A DNA stretch of 17,529 nucleotides from Methyloceanibacter sp. (GCA_025449615.1 JANWJA010000089.1:1-17529), one strand, 5' to 3'; positions 1 to 7,521 are shown, counted from the first letter of the stretch. Numbers and translations are program-made. The notes: generated by a model from the sequence alone, not told the origin.

Positions 1-149
1 GCGCCACTACTCTGGTCCGCGAATGCGAAGCCATGCATGTGAACGGCCTCGACCGGCTCTACGCGCTCTACGCGGAACGAATCGAATATTTCCGGCTCAA
101 TCCGCCTCCCGAGAATTGGGACGGCACGGCAGAGGCCCTGACCAAATAG
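1..149 (+). CDS. C-terminal end of an unidentified protein (partial)
   Basis: An open frame enters from the left edge (first full codon at base 3) and stops at TAG 147-149. It gives 48 C-terminal residues, including the stretch LYALYAERIEYFRLNPPP. The frame is assigned because it ends two bases before the ATG of the next gene, the usual spacing in a bacterial operon, and because its composition (Glu, Arg, Tyr, Leu-rich) looks like a helical protein tail. I do not recognise the family from this fragment and see no motif in it. It is probably co-transcribed with the DUF3307 gene. The alternative reading that runs from base 23 straight into the next gene in another frame is less likely. Confidence 0.55.
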   Translation, partial: ATTLVRECEAMHVNGLDRLYALYAERIEYFRLNPPPENWDGTAEALTK

Positions 150-151
150 CC

Positions 152-544
152 ATGTCAGACTCCGCTCTTCTCATCCTCGCTGCCGTCGCCATCCTCATGG
201 CCAAGCATGCGGTCGCGGATTTCTATCTGCAGACCACCTATCAATACATGAACAAGGGAACTTACGGACATCCTGGCGGGCTAATCCATGCCGGCATCCA
301 TGTGGCGCTCACGCCCCTCGTCTACTTCGTGCTTGCGCCGGTCAGTATTCTCCTCGCGCTCGGCATCGCAGTGGGCGAATTCCTCGTCCACTACCACACC
401 GACTGGCTGAAAGAGCAGATCAATCGCCGCAAAGGCTGGACGGTGAACGATCACAGTTTCTGGTCGCTGCTCGGTACCGATCAGCTCGTGCATGGGCTGA
501 CCTATCTCGCCATCGTCGGAGCCCTCGTGGCCTACGCTGGCTAG
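152..544 (+). CDS. DUF3307-family small integral membrane protein
   Basis: A 130-residue protein starting MSDSALLILA. It matches the DUF3307 type as I know it: a first hydrophobic helix (about 3-24), the conserved KHAVADFYLQ at 18-27, histidines 46 and 50 in the next helix, EFLVHYHTDWLK at 76-87 and DQLVHGLTYLA at 110-120 leading into a last helix. Repeated His and Asp residues next to or inside membrane helices are typical of the family, whose function is unknown to me. The start at 152 is chosen over an in-frame ATG at 23 because upstream residues do not fit the family and overlap the preceding gene, whose stop lies two bases before this ATG. The stop TAG 542-544 overlaps the stop of the convergent SulP gene. 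Confidence 0.8.
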   Translation: MSDSALLILAAVAILMAKHAVADFYLQTTYQYMNKGTYGHPGGLIHAGIHVALTPLVYFVLAPVSILLALGIAVGEFLVHYHTDWLKEQINRRKGWTVNDHSFWSLLGTDQLVHGLTYLAIVGALVAYAG

Positions 545-2760
545 AGCAGCGCTGAAATTTCTCGATTGGCGAATTCGAGACGATCCGCAAGCAGCCTAAT
601 GATCAGCTTGTGGAAGGCGACGGCCGCAGCAGGGTCCTTCTCCTGCATGTCGTCGAACGCAGTCTTCGTCAGCCGGTAGATCAAACTCGGCTCCTCGGCG
701 ATGACGGTCGCGGTGCGCGGCACCTGGCGGAAGAAGCCCATCTCGCCCACCACCGTATAGCCCACCATGCGCCGGAGCCTGATCGGGCGTCCCTGCTCGT
801 CGTCGATGGTGATGGCAACGCAGCCTGACGCGAGCAGCACCAGCGAGTCGGAAGGCTCGCCTTGACGGAACAGGCATTCGCCAACGGCCACCTCTTGGCG
901 CTCGAGGTAAGGCGTGATGCGGGACATGTCGGCGCCCTCGCCGAACTCCGCCGTGAGCCAGCTCTCGAAACTATGCGTCGAGGCTTCTCCCACCTCGTGA
1001 AACATCAGCAGCATGTCTTCGCACCACTCCAGCGCCTCGTTACGGCTGCCGAACAGTTGATGCGGCGCGGCTGCGGTGAAGAATAGCGCCTTCTGGAAGC
1101 TCGCCCGCATCGGCTCGCTCAAGCCGGAAAACGCGAGCGTCACATGATGCTCGTCGCAATAATTGCGCAGCTTAATAAGGCTGAGCAGCGCCGAACTATC
1201 GAGCCCCGGCACAGCAGTAAAATCAAGCAAGATATAGCCTACCGGCTTCTCGTGCTGCGCATCGATCGCCTTCCGGATGTACTCGAACAGACCGTTGGAG
1301 GAGCCAAAGAAAATGAAACCGGAGAGCCAGAACACGTGAACGCGCTCGCCCTCCTCACGCAACAGCCGCGATTGTTCCGGCGCGCGCTCGACATTGCTGG
1401 AGAAGACTTGCCGCGTGAGGTGACGGCGGATCACGCCGATGCGGCTATAGCTCAGTGCAAACATCAGGCAGGCGCCGATGACGCCGAGCACAACGCCCAT
1501 GAAATACCCGAAATTGACGATGACGAGCATCATGGCAAGCGCCAGCGCTGCATCTGTCCAGGAGCGCTGCGCCGGAGAGGACGCGAGCTCGACCAAGATC
1601 ATGGCGCCGAGATAAGCCAGCATCCCGCCCAAGATGGCCTTCGGCACGAAGGTGCCGATGTCGGCGCCGGAAAACAGAATGAGGGCGCAAGCAATCCCAA
1701 CGATGGCGCCGGCCCAACGCGTCGTGGCGCCGGATTCGTCGAGCAACAGACAGCCATTCATCGACAGCGAGCCGGCGAACCCGCCAGTGGCCGCGGCAAG
1801 CAGATTGGCGATGCCGTTAGTGCGGAACTCCTTGTCCAGGTCCGCAGTTTTCTGTCGAGCAACTTCCAGGCCTGACACATCCAGCAGCAGCGCAATCGCC
1901 ATGACGCCGCACACCGCGCCGATCTCGGCGCTGCTCTGCGCGATCGCCCACCAATCGACGTCATTGTTGAGCACCGCGCTCATCGGCCACCACAAAGCAA
2001 GGCTCCCAAGGCTCGGCAGGAACCAGACATTTCGCGTCTCGTCAGGCACGAACCCGAACAGGCTGATATCGAGAACGATCACGAAGGCGGCGAAGGCGAG
2101 CGGAAGCGCCACGTAGCTCGGCACCCAGCGCCCGACGATCGGCATCGAAAGCGCAAACAAGGCACCGGTAAGAATCTGCGGCGCATAGACCGGCGAGAAC
2201 AGCACCTGCCAACTCGAAGGCGACAGCGAGAGGTTGGTCTGGGTGACGACCTCCATGCCGCCGGTGATGAGAAGCAGACCCGACGCTGCCAGGAAGCCAC
2301 CGATCACCGGATAGGGAACGAAGCGCAGCCATTGGCCGAGCTTGAGAGCGCCGATGCCGTAGAGGAGCATGCCGGTGAAGAGGGTGCTGACCGAAATGGC
2401 CACGAGCACATTGGTGATGATGGCCTGTTCGCTGCCGCCGCTCGCCGCAAGCGACGCGGAGACAGTTCCGGCGAGAACGCTCATAACGGCCACAGCCGGC
2501 GAATCCGGCCCGCCATTGGCCGGTGAGAGCGTCGAGGTGAGCGCGATGACGACGCTAGTGACGGCCGTGCCCATGATCATGGCCGCCAACCCCAGCGAAA
2601 AGCCGGCGGCAAGTGCACCCTGGAAAATGAGCGCGGCGAAGGAGATGCAGTAAGCGATCTGCACCACGGCCAGGATTACGCCCGCCAAGGCGTCGCGCCC
2701 GAGCGTCGAAACATCGATTTTGCGCGGGCGTCTCAGCGCCGAATTGGCGAACGGCAACAA
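541..2760 (-). CDS. SulP family anion transporter with STAS and cyclic-nucleotide-binding domains
   Basis: A 739-residue inner-membrane protein in three parts. Residues about 15-445 are a SulP/SLC26 transporter with many hydrophobic helices and the early NGGPDSP at 82-88. About 472-582 is a STAS domain with the PGLDSSAL loop (Asp521, Ser522, Ser523). About 612-735 is a cNMP-binding beta-barrel with the phosphate-binding cassette VGEMGFFRQVPRTATV; its key Glu673 and Arg682 are both present, so ligand binding is plausible. The family moves sulfate, bicarbonate or dicarboxylates, and the substrate cannot be read here. The start is a TTG at 2758-2760: no in-frame ATG exists before residue 61, which lies inside the transporter, and an in-frame stop lies near 2797. 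The ribosome binding site is weak. The gene is convergent with the DUF3307 gene and shares CTAG 541-544 with it. Confidence 0.88.
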   Translation of the reverse strand: MLPFANSALRRPRKIDVSTLGRDALAGVILAVVQIAYCISFAALIFQGALAAGFSLGLAAMIMGTAVTSVVIALTSTLSPANGGPDSPAVAVMSVLAGTVSASLAASGGSEQAIITNVLVAISVSTLFTGMLLYGIGALKLGQWLRFVPYPVIGGFLAASGLLLITGGMEVVTQTNLSLSPSSWQVLFSPVYAPQILTGALFALSMPIVGRWVPSYVALPLAFAAFVIVLDISLFGFVPDETRNVWFLPSLGSLALWWPMSAVLNNDVDWWAIAQSSAEIGAVCGVMAIALLLDVSGLEVARQKTADLDKEFRTNGIANLLAAATGGFAGSLSMNGCLLLDESGATTRWAGAIVGIACALILFSGADIGTFVPKAILGGMLAYLGAMILVELASSPAQRSWTDAALALAMMLVIVNFGYFMGVVLGVIGACLMFALSYSRIGVIRRHLTRQVFSSNVERAPEQSRLLREEGERVHVFWLSGFIFFGSSNGLFEYIRKAIDAQHEKPVGYILLDFTAVPGLDSSALLSLIKLRNYCDEHHVTLAFSGLSEPMRASFQKALFFTAAAPHQLFGSRNEALEWCEDMLLMFHEVGEASTHSFESWLTAEFGEGADMSRITPYLERQEVAVGECLFRQGEPSDSLVLLASGCVAITIDDEQGRPIRLRRMVGYTVVGEMGFFRQVPRTATVIAEEPSLIYRLTKTAFDDMQEKDPAAAVAFHKLIIRLLADRLEFANREISALL

Positions 2761-2867
2761 GGGCGTGTTCGGAAGTTTTAAGGGTTCAGCTCTGGCCGAT
2801 CATGGCCGGGAGCTGTAACAATGAAAAGGGCTAAATTGGTAGGGATTGGGCCTTGGAGAGACCTCAA

Positions 2868-2880
2868 GGGCGCTTCGCCC
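2868..2880 (-). terminator. Short GC hairpin after the Aat-like gene
   Basis: GGGCG-CTT-CGCCC forms a perfect 5-bp stem with a 3-nt loop, ten bases past the stop of the Aat-like gene on the minus strand. No T-run follows on either strand, so it is at best a weak or Rho-assisted terminator or a transcript-end stabiliser. Confidence 0.3.
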
Positions 2881-2889
2881 CGGAGACCC

Positions 2890-3813
2890 CTACGCGGCGA
2901 TCGCCGCCAATTTCGGATTCCAATTGGCGATGTCGATGGTCTGATCGACCTCCCAAGCGCCTTCCCGAGACGGCGCTTTGCAGGCCACTGCGAGCAGAGT
3001 ATTGAAGCTATCTCTAGGGACTAGCGTGAAGCCGAGCTGCGCCAAATGCCCGGTCAGATGCTTGCCGTCGTTGAGGACGAATCCCCAACGCTGCAGATGA
3101 CAATTGAGCGTCGTAAAGCCGACCTTAGAGGCGTCGCGCTTCCGGCTAAACTGTGACTCGGTGAAGAAGACGCGCCCGATGGCGAGTCCGTAAGCGCCGC
3201 CGACGAGATTGCCCTCCTCATCCCAGACCTCCACCGAATGCGCCATCCCCGCGTGATGAGCGCGTGTATAGGCCTCGATGATGTCGTCCCGGATCCAGGT
3301 GAGCGGCAGCCTTCCCGTCCGCGGCTCAGCGCAGGCGCGAATGACGGCGTCGAAATCGCGGTCGAAACTGACGCTGAATTCTTTCTGCTTCAGCCGCCGG
3401 CGCAAATTCCGCTCGATATGAAAGTCTTCGATGAACAGCACCATGCGTTCCTTCGGCGACCACCATTTCTGCGGCCCGATATGAGCGAACGGATAAAGTC
3501 CTTTGGCGTATGCGGATTTGAGCGTGGCCACGCTCAGCGTGGTGCAAATTCCGGCGAGCCCGTCAGGATGACGCAACGCTTGGCGCGGATCGGGCAACTC
3601 CCCTCGCCGCGGCCCAAGACCCGCATAATATTTACCAAGCAGGGCGAGCGTGCCGGGCAGGCCATAAAGGCGCGGCGGTTTCAGGCTCCACAACGCACCC
3701 TGCAGCCAGGTCCGCAACCGGGCCGGGAGAGAATTTTGATCTTGCTGGCTGGCCTCGAATGCCCGCAAACGCGCCAGAGCGGGCCATCTCGAGCTCTGTC
3801 CTAACAGGTCCAT
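2890..3813 (-). CDS. Divergent leucyl/phenylalanyl-tRNA-protein transferase-like protein
   Basis: A 307-residue protein whose C-terminal two-thirds align by eye with E. coli Aat, which adds Leu or Phe from tRNA to proteins with N-terminal Arg or Lys for degradation. Matching blocks are LRHPDGL, WWSPKER, TWIRDDIIEAY, GMAHSVEVW, FFTESQFSR (Glu219 for E. coli Glu156) and ASKVGF. It is not a standard Aat: the GGDLS block reads CTTLS, the pocket Trp49 is Phe109, and the catalytic Asp186/Gln188 pair reads Asp249/Lys251 in LNDGKHLTGH. About 75 extra N-terminal residues precede the domain. ATG 3813 is preferred over an in-frame TTG at 3831. It may be a paralogue with another amino-acid donor or acceptor, or a GNAT-fold protein of other function, so no gene symbol is given. 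Confidence 0.75.
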   Translation of the reverse strand: MDLLGQSSRWPALARLRAFEASQQDQNSLPARLRTWLQGALWSLKPPRLYGLPGTLALLGKYYAGLGPRRGELPDPRQALRHPDGLAGICTTLSVATLKSAYAKGLYPFAHIGPQKWWSPKERMVLFIEDFHIERNLRRRLKQKEFSVSFDRDFDAVIRACAEPRTGRLPLTWIRDDIIEAYTRAHHAGMAHSVEVWDEEGNLVGGAYGLAIGRVFFTESQFSRKRDASKVGFTTLNCHLQRWGFVLNDGKHLTGHLAQLGFTLVPRDSFNTLLAVACKAPSREGAWEVDQTIDIANWNPKLAAIAA

Positions 3814-3957
3814 CAACGCCCCGATACGCAACTGAACTCAACAAAGCGCGGCAGACCATCCGCACCGACAATCAAATGTCATCTTGCAAACGCCATGCCG
3901 CCGACCCGCGAAACTGGCGTCCCGAACCAATTCGTCTCTAAGCAGAATTAACAGGCG

Positions 3958-3972
3958 AGCCTTAACAAGGCT
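3958..3972 (-). terminator. Hairpin between glpK and the Aat-like gene
   Basis: AGCCTT-AAC-AAGGCT is a perfect 6-bp stem with a 3-nt loop, about 65 bases past the glpK stop on the minus strand. The following minus-strand bases (CGCCTGTTAATTC) are only partly T-rich. It may end the cutA-glpK transcript, with low certainty. Confidence 0.35.
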
Positions 3973-3987
3973 TTGCACATCGCCGGA

Positions 3988-4001
3988 GCCGGTTAACCGG
4001 C
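3988..4001. promoter_or_regulatory. Perfect 14-bp palindrome GCCGGTTAACCGGC
   Basis: A perfect 14-bp palindrome in the glpK to Aat-like gap. It has no loop, so as RNA it would form only a poor hairpin; it reads better as a site for a dimeric DNA-binding protein. It sits about 175 bases before the Aat-like start and about 35 bases past the glpK stop, within a cluster of TTAA words. The regulator is unknown. Confidence 0.4.
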
Positions 4002-4024
4002 GAGCCCGCAAAGGAATGATTGCG

Positions 4025-4040
4025 TTAAGGTCTGTTTAAC
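4025..4040. promoter_or_regulatory. Exact CtrA consensus site TTAA-N7-TTAAC
   Basis: TTAA at 4025-4028, seven bases, then TTAAC at 4036-4040. This is the full consensus known for the alphaproteobacterial cell-cycle regulator CtrA. It covers the glpK stop codon and lies about 210 bases upstream of the Aat-like gene, the only downstream gene on that strand. Function is inferred from the motif only. Confidence 0.4.
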
Positions 4041-5538
4041 CTTGGACTTCAGACCGCACCTTGCTCACGGCTTGGAGCCAGCCCGCATGGCGCTCAGCGC
4101 TTTCACTCGCGCTCATCTCGGGCAGGAAGGTCGTGACCGAAGCGCGATGGGCGGCAAGCTCGGTGTCGTCACCATAAAACCCGATCGCCTGACCGGCGAT
4201 GTAGGCAGCGCCGAGAGCCGTGGTTTCGGCCATCGACGCGGACTCCACCGGCTTCTGTAAAATGTCGGCGAGCCGCTGCATGAACCACCGATTTGCGGTC
4301 ATGCCGCCATCGGCCCGAACCGTCTCCGGCGCCGGCAGCCCGCTCACCGCCATGTCCTTGGCCATAGCCTCGAGTAGATCGCGGGTCTGGAAGGCGACGG
4401 CCTCGAGCCCTGCCGCCACGATGTCGGCCTTGGTCGAGGCTCGCGTCATACCGAGGATCGCGGCTCGCGCGCCGCTATCCCAGAACGGGGCGCCCAGTCC
4501 CTGGAAGGCCGGAACGAGATAGACGCCTGAGTCTGGGTCGGAGCGTCGCGCGAGTTCTTCGCTCTGCTCAGCCGAGTCGATGACGCCAAGCCCGTCTCTG
4601 AGCCATTGCACCGTGGCGCCGGCCATGAAGATCGCGCCTTCGAGCGCATAAGTCCGCCGGCCTTCGCGTTGATGGAGAATCGTCGCCAGCATGCGCGAGG
4701 CCGATTGCACTTTGGTGTCGCCGCTATTGGCGACGACAAAGCAGCCGGTTCCATAGGTCGCCTTCAACGCGCCCGGCGAAAAGCAGGCTTGGCCGAAGGC
4801 CGCGGCCTGCTGATCGCCGAGCACGCCGGTAATGGGAAGCGCCGCGCCGAAATGTTCGATCGCCGTCTCACCGAATGTGCCTTGGCTGTCGCGCACCCCG
4901 GCAAGCAATTCTTCGGGGATCTGGAGCCGATCGAGCAGACGCTTGTCCCATGAACCGTCCTTGATGTCGTAGAGCATGGTCCGCGCAGCGTTGCTCGCGT
5001 CCGTCGCGTGAAGGCCGCCCGTCAATTTGAACAGAAGAAAGGCATCGACCGTGCCGAAGCAAAGTTCACCGCGCAGGGCCCTCTCCCGCGCGTCGGGAAC
5101 TGTATCCAACAGCCAGGCAAGCTTGGTTGCGGAGAAATAGGGATCGATGACGAGCCCCGTAGATTCCGCGACATGCGGTCCCCAACCCTCGTCCCTCAGC
5201 GTCGCACAGAGATCGGCGGTGCGACGGTCCTGCCAGACAATGGCGCTGCCGAGCGTCCGCCCAGTCGCCCGCTCCCAGAGCAGCGTCGTCTCGCGTTGAT
5301 TGGTGATGCCAATCGCTGCGATCGCCTCTCGTTTGGTTTCGCGCAACACCTCTCGGCATACCTCCAGCACCGAGCGCCAAATCTCCTCTGGATCATGTTC
5401 GACGAGGCCTGGCGCCGGAAAATATTGCGTGAGCGGCCTCTGTGCGGCGGCGCGAGGGCGCCCTTCCTCGTCGAAGGCAATCGCGCGGGTGCTCGTCGTG
5501 CCCTGATCGATGGCGAGCACGAGCTTGCCACCGCTCAT
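4036..5538 (-). CDS. glpK: Glycerol kinase
   Basis: ATP-dependent phosphorylation of glycerol to sn-glycerol 3-phosphate in the cytoplasm. The 500 residues match the E. coli length (502). Visible FGGY-kinase features are the N-terminal phosphate loop AIDQGTTSTRA (9-19), ITNQRET (78-84), GDQQAAAFGQ with catalytic-base Asp241, KATYGTGCF and the C-terminal ADGGMTANRWF (409-419) followed by TTALGAAYIAG. The start is ATG 5538 rather than an upstream in-frame codon at 5580: it gives the normal N-terminus and its ATGA overlaps the cutA stop, pointing to translational coupling. No glpF, glpD or glpR lies nearby, so this is an isolated kinase. The region matching the E. coli enzyme IIA-Glc contact (near 470-490) is not obviously conserved. 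Confidence 0.96.
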   Translation of the reverse strand: MSGGKLVLAIDQGTTSTRAIAFDEEGRPRAAAQRPLTQYFPAPGLVEHDPEEIWRSVLEVCREVLRETKREAIAAIGITNQRETTLLWERATGRTLGSAIVWQDRRTADLCATLRDEGWGPHVAESTGLVIDPYFSATKLAWLLDTVPDARERALRGELCFGTVDAFLLFKLTGGLHATDASNAARTMLYDIKDGSWDKRLLDRLQIPEELLAGVRDSQGTFGETAIEHFGAALPITGVLGDQQAAAFGQACFSPGALKATYGTGCFVVANSGDTKVQSASRMLATILHQREGRRTYALEGAIFMAGATVQWLRDGLGVIDSAEQSEELARRSDPDSGVYLVPAFQGLGAPFWDSGARAAILGMTRASTKADIVAAGLEAVAFQTRDLLEAMAKDMAVSGLPAPETVRADGGMTANRWFMQRLADILQKPVESASMAETTALGAAYIAGQAIGFYGDDTELAAHRASVTTFLPEMSASESAERHAGWLQAVSKVRSEVQG

Positions 5539-5876
5539 GGCAGGACCTGGCTGTTCGTCTGTTCCGCGATCCAGCGGCAATATTCGGCGCTACCGCCTTC
5601 CGTGGGCAACACGAGCAGCGCCGGCACCTCGTAAGGATGGAGCCGCTTCACCTCTGCGATAACCCCCTCGACCAGCGCGGCCCGGGTCTTGATGATCATG
5701 GCAGCTTCGTTCGCTTCCTCGCGCTTTCCCTTCCATTCGAAGATCGAGACCATGCCCGGAAAGATGTTGACGCAAGCCGCGAGCCTGGCCTCGACCAGAA
5801 CCGCCCCAACCCGCTTCGCATCCTCGATCGAAGGGAAGGTCGTATAGATCAGAACCGGATCGTCGCCGCTTGCCAT
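5535..5876 (-). CDS. cutA: CutA1 family divalent-cation tolerance protein
   Basis: A 113-residue CutA1 protein, a small trimeric ferredoxin-like-fold protein linked to copper and other divalent-metal tolerance; its biochemical role is still uncertain. Family marks are YTTFPSIEDA near the start, AACVNIFPG (Cys35), the IFEWKGK strand (Trp48), MIIKT and HPYEVPALLVLP at 80-91, then the last-helix Trp102. Length is normal. The ATG is preceded by a GGTGA-like site five bases away. The stop overlaps the glpK ATG (5535-5538), so the two are probably translated from one mRNA, an uncommon pairing. It is divergent from nadK across 103 bp holding an inverted repeat. Confidence 0.93.
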   Translation of the reverse strand: MASGDDPVLIYTTFPSIEDAKRVGAVLVEARLAACVNIFPGMVSIFEWKGKREEANEAAMIIKTRAALVEGVIAEVKRLHPYEVPALLVLPTEGGSAEYCRWIAEQTNSQVLP

Positions 5877-5900
5877 TTATTCACCATGCTGCCTTTGCTC

Positions 5901-5928
5901 GACAAAGCTTGCAATCTTAAGCTCTGTC
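5901..5928. promoter_or_regulatory. Inverted repeat in the cutA/nadK divergent promoter region
   Basis: GACAaAGCTT (5901-5910) and AAGCTcTGTC (5919-5928) are inverted copies matching at 9 of 10 positions, with an 8-base spacer. It lies between the divergent cutA and nadK starts and overlaps the best promoter candidate for nadK, as an operator would. The regulator is unknown. Confidence 0.45.
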
Positions 5929-5939
5929 CTTCTTATAGT
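5909..5939 (+). promoter_or_regulatory. Candidate nadK promoter
   Basis: TTGCAA (5909-5914) and TATAGT (5934-5939) resemble housekeeping -35 and -10 boxes. The 19-base spacer is longer than ideal. A start near 5946 would give a leader of about 34 bases to the nadK ATG at 5980. Confidence 0.35.
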
Positions 5940-5979
5940 GCCCGCTATCTTAACCGGCTCCAAGTATTGAGCTGATGTC

Positions 5980-6750
5980 ATGGGACGTTTTCTAAATATC
6001 GCCTTCGTGGCGAGCGAGACCAAAGAGGCGATGGCCGCCCGCGAGGCCCTCGTTGAGCGCTACGGCAATGTCGCCCCGGAGACCGCTGATGCTATCGTGG
6101 CGCTGGGCGGCGACGGGTTGATGCTGCAGACCATGCACCGTCACCTCAATAGCCGCATCCCGATCTATGGCATGAACCGCGGCTCGGTCGGCTTCCTTCT
6201 CAACGACTATAGCGAAGACGGGTTGGTTGAGCGCCTCGAGGCCGCTGAAATGAGCATCATCCATCCGCTCCGCATGGTCGCGACCGACCTCGATGGCGCC
6301 ATGCACCAGGCGCTCGCCATCAACGAAGTCTCGTTGTTCCGGCAAACCTACCAGGCGGCAAAGCTCAGGATCATCGTCGACGGCAGGCTCAGGATGGGCG
6401 AGCTGATCTGCGACGGCGTGCTGGTTTCGACCCCGGCCGGGAGCACGGCCTATAATCTCTCCGCGCACGGGCCGATCCTTCCCATCAATGCGCCGCTACT
6501 CGCGCTCACGCCGATCTGCCCGTTCCGCCCGCGGCGCTGGCGTGGCGCGCTTTTGCCCAATGTCGCCACCGTCCTGATCGAAGTGGTCGAAGCCGACAAG
6601 CGGCCGACAAGCGCAGTGGCCGACCATACCGAGTTCCGCAATGTGGTCGCGGTCGAGGTCAAGGAAGAGTCCGGCATCGACATCTATATGATGTTCGATC
6701 CCGGCCACAGCCTCGCCGAGCGCATCCTGTCTGAGCAGTTCAGCTACTGA
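5980..6750 (+). CDS. nadK: NAD kinase
   Basis: Phosphorylates NAD+ to NADP+ in the cytoplasm. The 256-residue length is normal for the alphaproteobacterial form. Diagnostic blocks are [10 protein letters not shown] (GGDG at 43-46), [11 protein letters not shown] (64-73), the INEVSL Asn-Glu pair at 115-116, the long [20 protein letters not shown] glycine-rich block starting at 144, and the later [14 protein letters not shown] and [10 protein letters not shown]. The ATG at 5980 gives the expected short N-terminus ([10 protein letters not shown]). It is divergent from cutA, and its last seven bases overlap the end of the convergent nitroreductase gene. Confidence 0.96.
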   Translation: MGRFLNIAFVASETKEAMAAREALVERYGNVAPETADAIVALGGDGLMLQTMHRHLNSRIPIYGMNRGSVGFLLNDYSEDGLVERLEAAEMSIIHPLRMVATDLDGAMHQALAINEVSLFRQTYQAAKLRIIVDGRLRMGELICDGVLVSTPAGSTAYNLSAHGPILPINAPLLALTPICPFRPRRWRGALLPNVATVLIEVVEADKRPTSAVADHTEFRNVVAVEVKEESGIDIYMMFDPGHSLAERILSEQFSY

Positions 6751-7328
6751 TCCTTGGCGGACGTCCAAACTGAAACGATGTCGGCGAGTGCAGGCCGCTC
6801 GCGCTCGTCAGGCTTCTCCTTCGCCGTGCCGATATAGACGAACCCCGCCACGCGGTCATTCGGCGCGAGCTTCAGGGCTTGGCACACTGTCTCGCTATAG
6901 CCATACCATTCGGTGATCCATTGTGCGCCGAAGCCGAGCGCCGTCGCGGCAAGGATCGTGTTTTGGCACGCGGCACCAACGGAGAGAATCTGTTCCCATT
7001 CGGGAGCGCCAGGAGTGGGCACCACGCGTGAGATGACCGCGATTACGGTCGGCGCGCGTAAGAAACGGGCGGCCTCGGTCTCCAGGCGAAACGCACTGGG
7101 GTCTTTCTCTTCTACCCGGCAAGCCTCTGCCAGCACCGCACCGAACGCCTTGCGCGCGTCGCCCTGAAAGAGAATGAAGCGCCACGGAGCGAGCTTCTTG
7201 TGGTCGGGAACTCTGGAAGCGGCAGTCAGGATCTGCCGCAACTGCTCCTCGTTTGGACCTGGCTCACTGAGCGCGTTGGCCGAGACCGAACGGCGCGTAA
7301 GCAGAAGATCAAGGGCTTCATTGGACAT
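6744..7328 (-). CDS. Nitroreductase family protein (YdjA-like)
   Basis: A 194-residue FMN-dependent oxidoreductase of the nitroreductase fold, closest by eye to E. coli YdjA. Shared features are the N-terminal [13 protein letters not shown] (FMN-phosphate-binding Arg-Arg-Ser at 12-14), [13 protein letters not shown] (40-51), [15 protein letters not shown] and [12 protein letters not shown], then VAGFVYIGT near the end. The physiological substrate of such enzymes is usually unknown. The start is set at ATG 7328 because [10 protein letters not shown] matches the family N-terminus; an in-frame ATG at 7361 would add eleven unlike residues. Neither has a strong ribosome binding site. It overlaps nadK tail to tail by seven bases. 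Confidence 0.9.
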   Translation of the reverse strand: MSNEALDLLLTRRSVSANALSEPGPNEEQLRQILTAASRVPDHKKLAPWRFILFQGDARKAFGAVLAEACRVEEKDPSAFRLETEAARFLRAPTVIAVISRVVPTPGAPEWEQILSVGAACQNTILAATALGFGAQWITEWYGYSETVCQALKLAPNDRVAGFVYIGTAKEKPDERERPALADIVSVWTSAKDQ

Positions 7329-7391
7329 GACGGGTGAGGCTCGACGTGGCAAGGAAGCCATCCCCTATCGCGATTGGAGCCGCCCAACAAT

Positions 7392-7414
7392 GCCCCAATT
7401 GGCCAAATCGGGGC
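7392..7414. promoter_or_regulatory. Interrupted dyad between the nitroreductase and VWA genes
   Basis: GCCCC (7392-7396) and GGGGC (7410-7414) flank a near-palindromic core containing CCAATTGG and TTGGCCAA. It lies in the 193-bp divergent gap 64 bases upstream of the nitroreductase start, where an operator could sit. No other clear signal is seen in this gap apart from a TATAAG at 7484-7489 before the VWA gene. Confidence 0.25.
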
Positions 7415-7521
7415 TGGCTGGCCACCCCAAATCCGCCGCACTCCTAACCGAATTTCGCTAGGATTCTACCGCCGGAAAGCCGCTATAAGTTGTTGCGGAC
7501 GGCTAATTTTGGAGCAAGGGC

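Noticed and set aside
1144..1875. A 243-codon plus-strand open frame inside the SulP gene
   Set aside because: It lies wholly antisense to a clear transporter, is rich in Arg, Gly, Glu and Ala as expected of a mirror frame in GC-rich DNA, and shows no domain.
5008..5634. A 208-codon plus-strand open frame across the glpK start and the end of cutA
   Set aside because: It is antisense to two well-supported genes, has low-complexity Arg/Gly-rich content and no recognisable motif.
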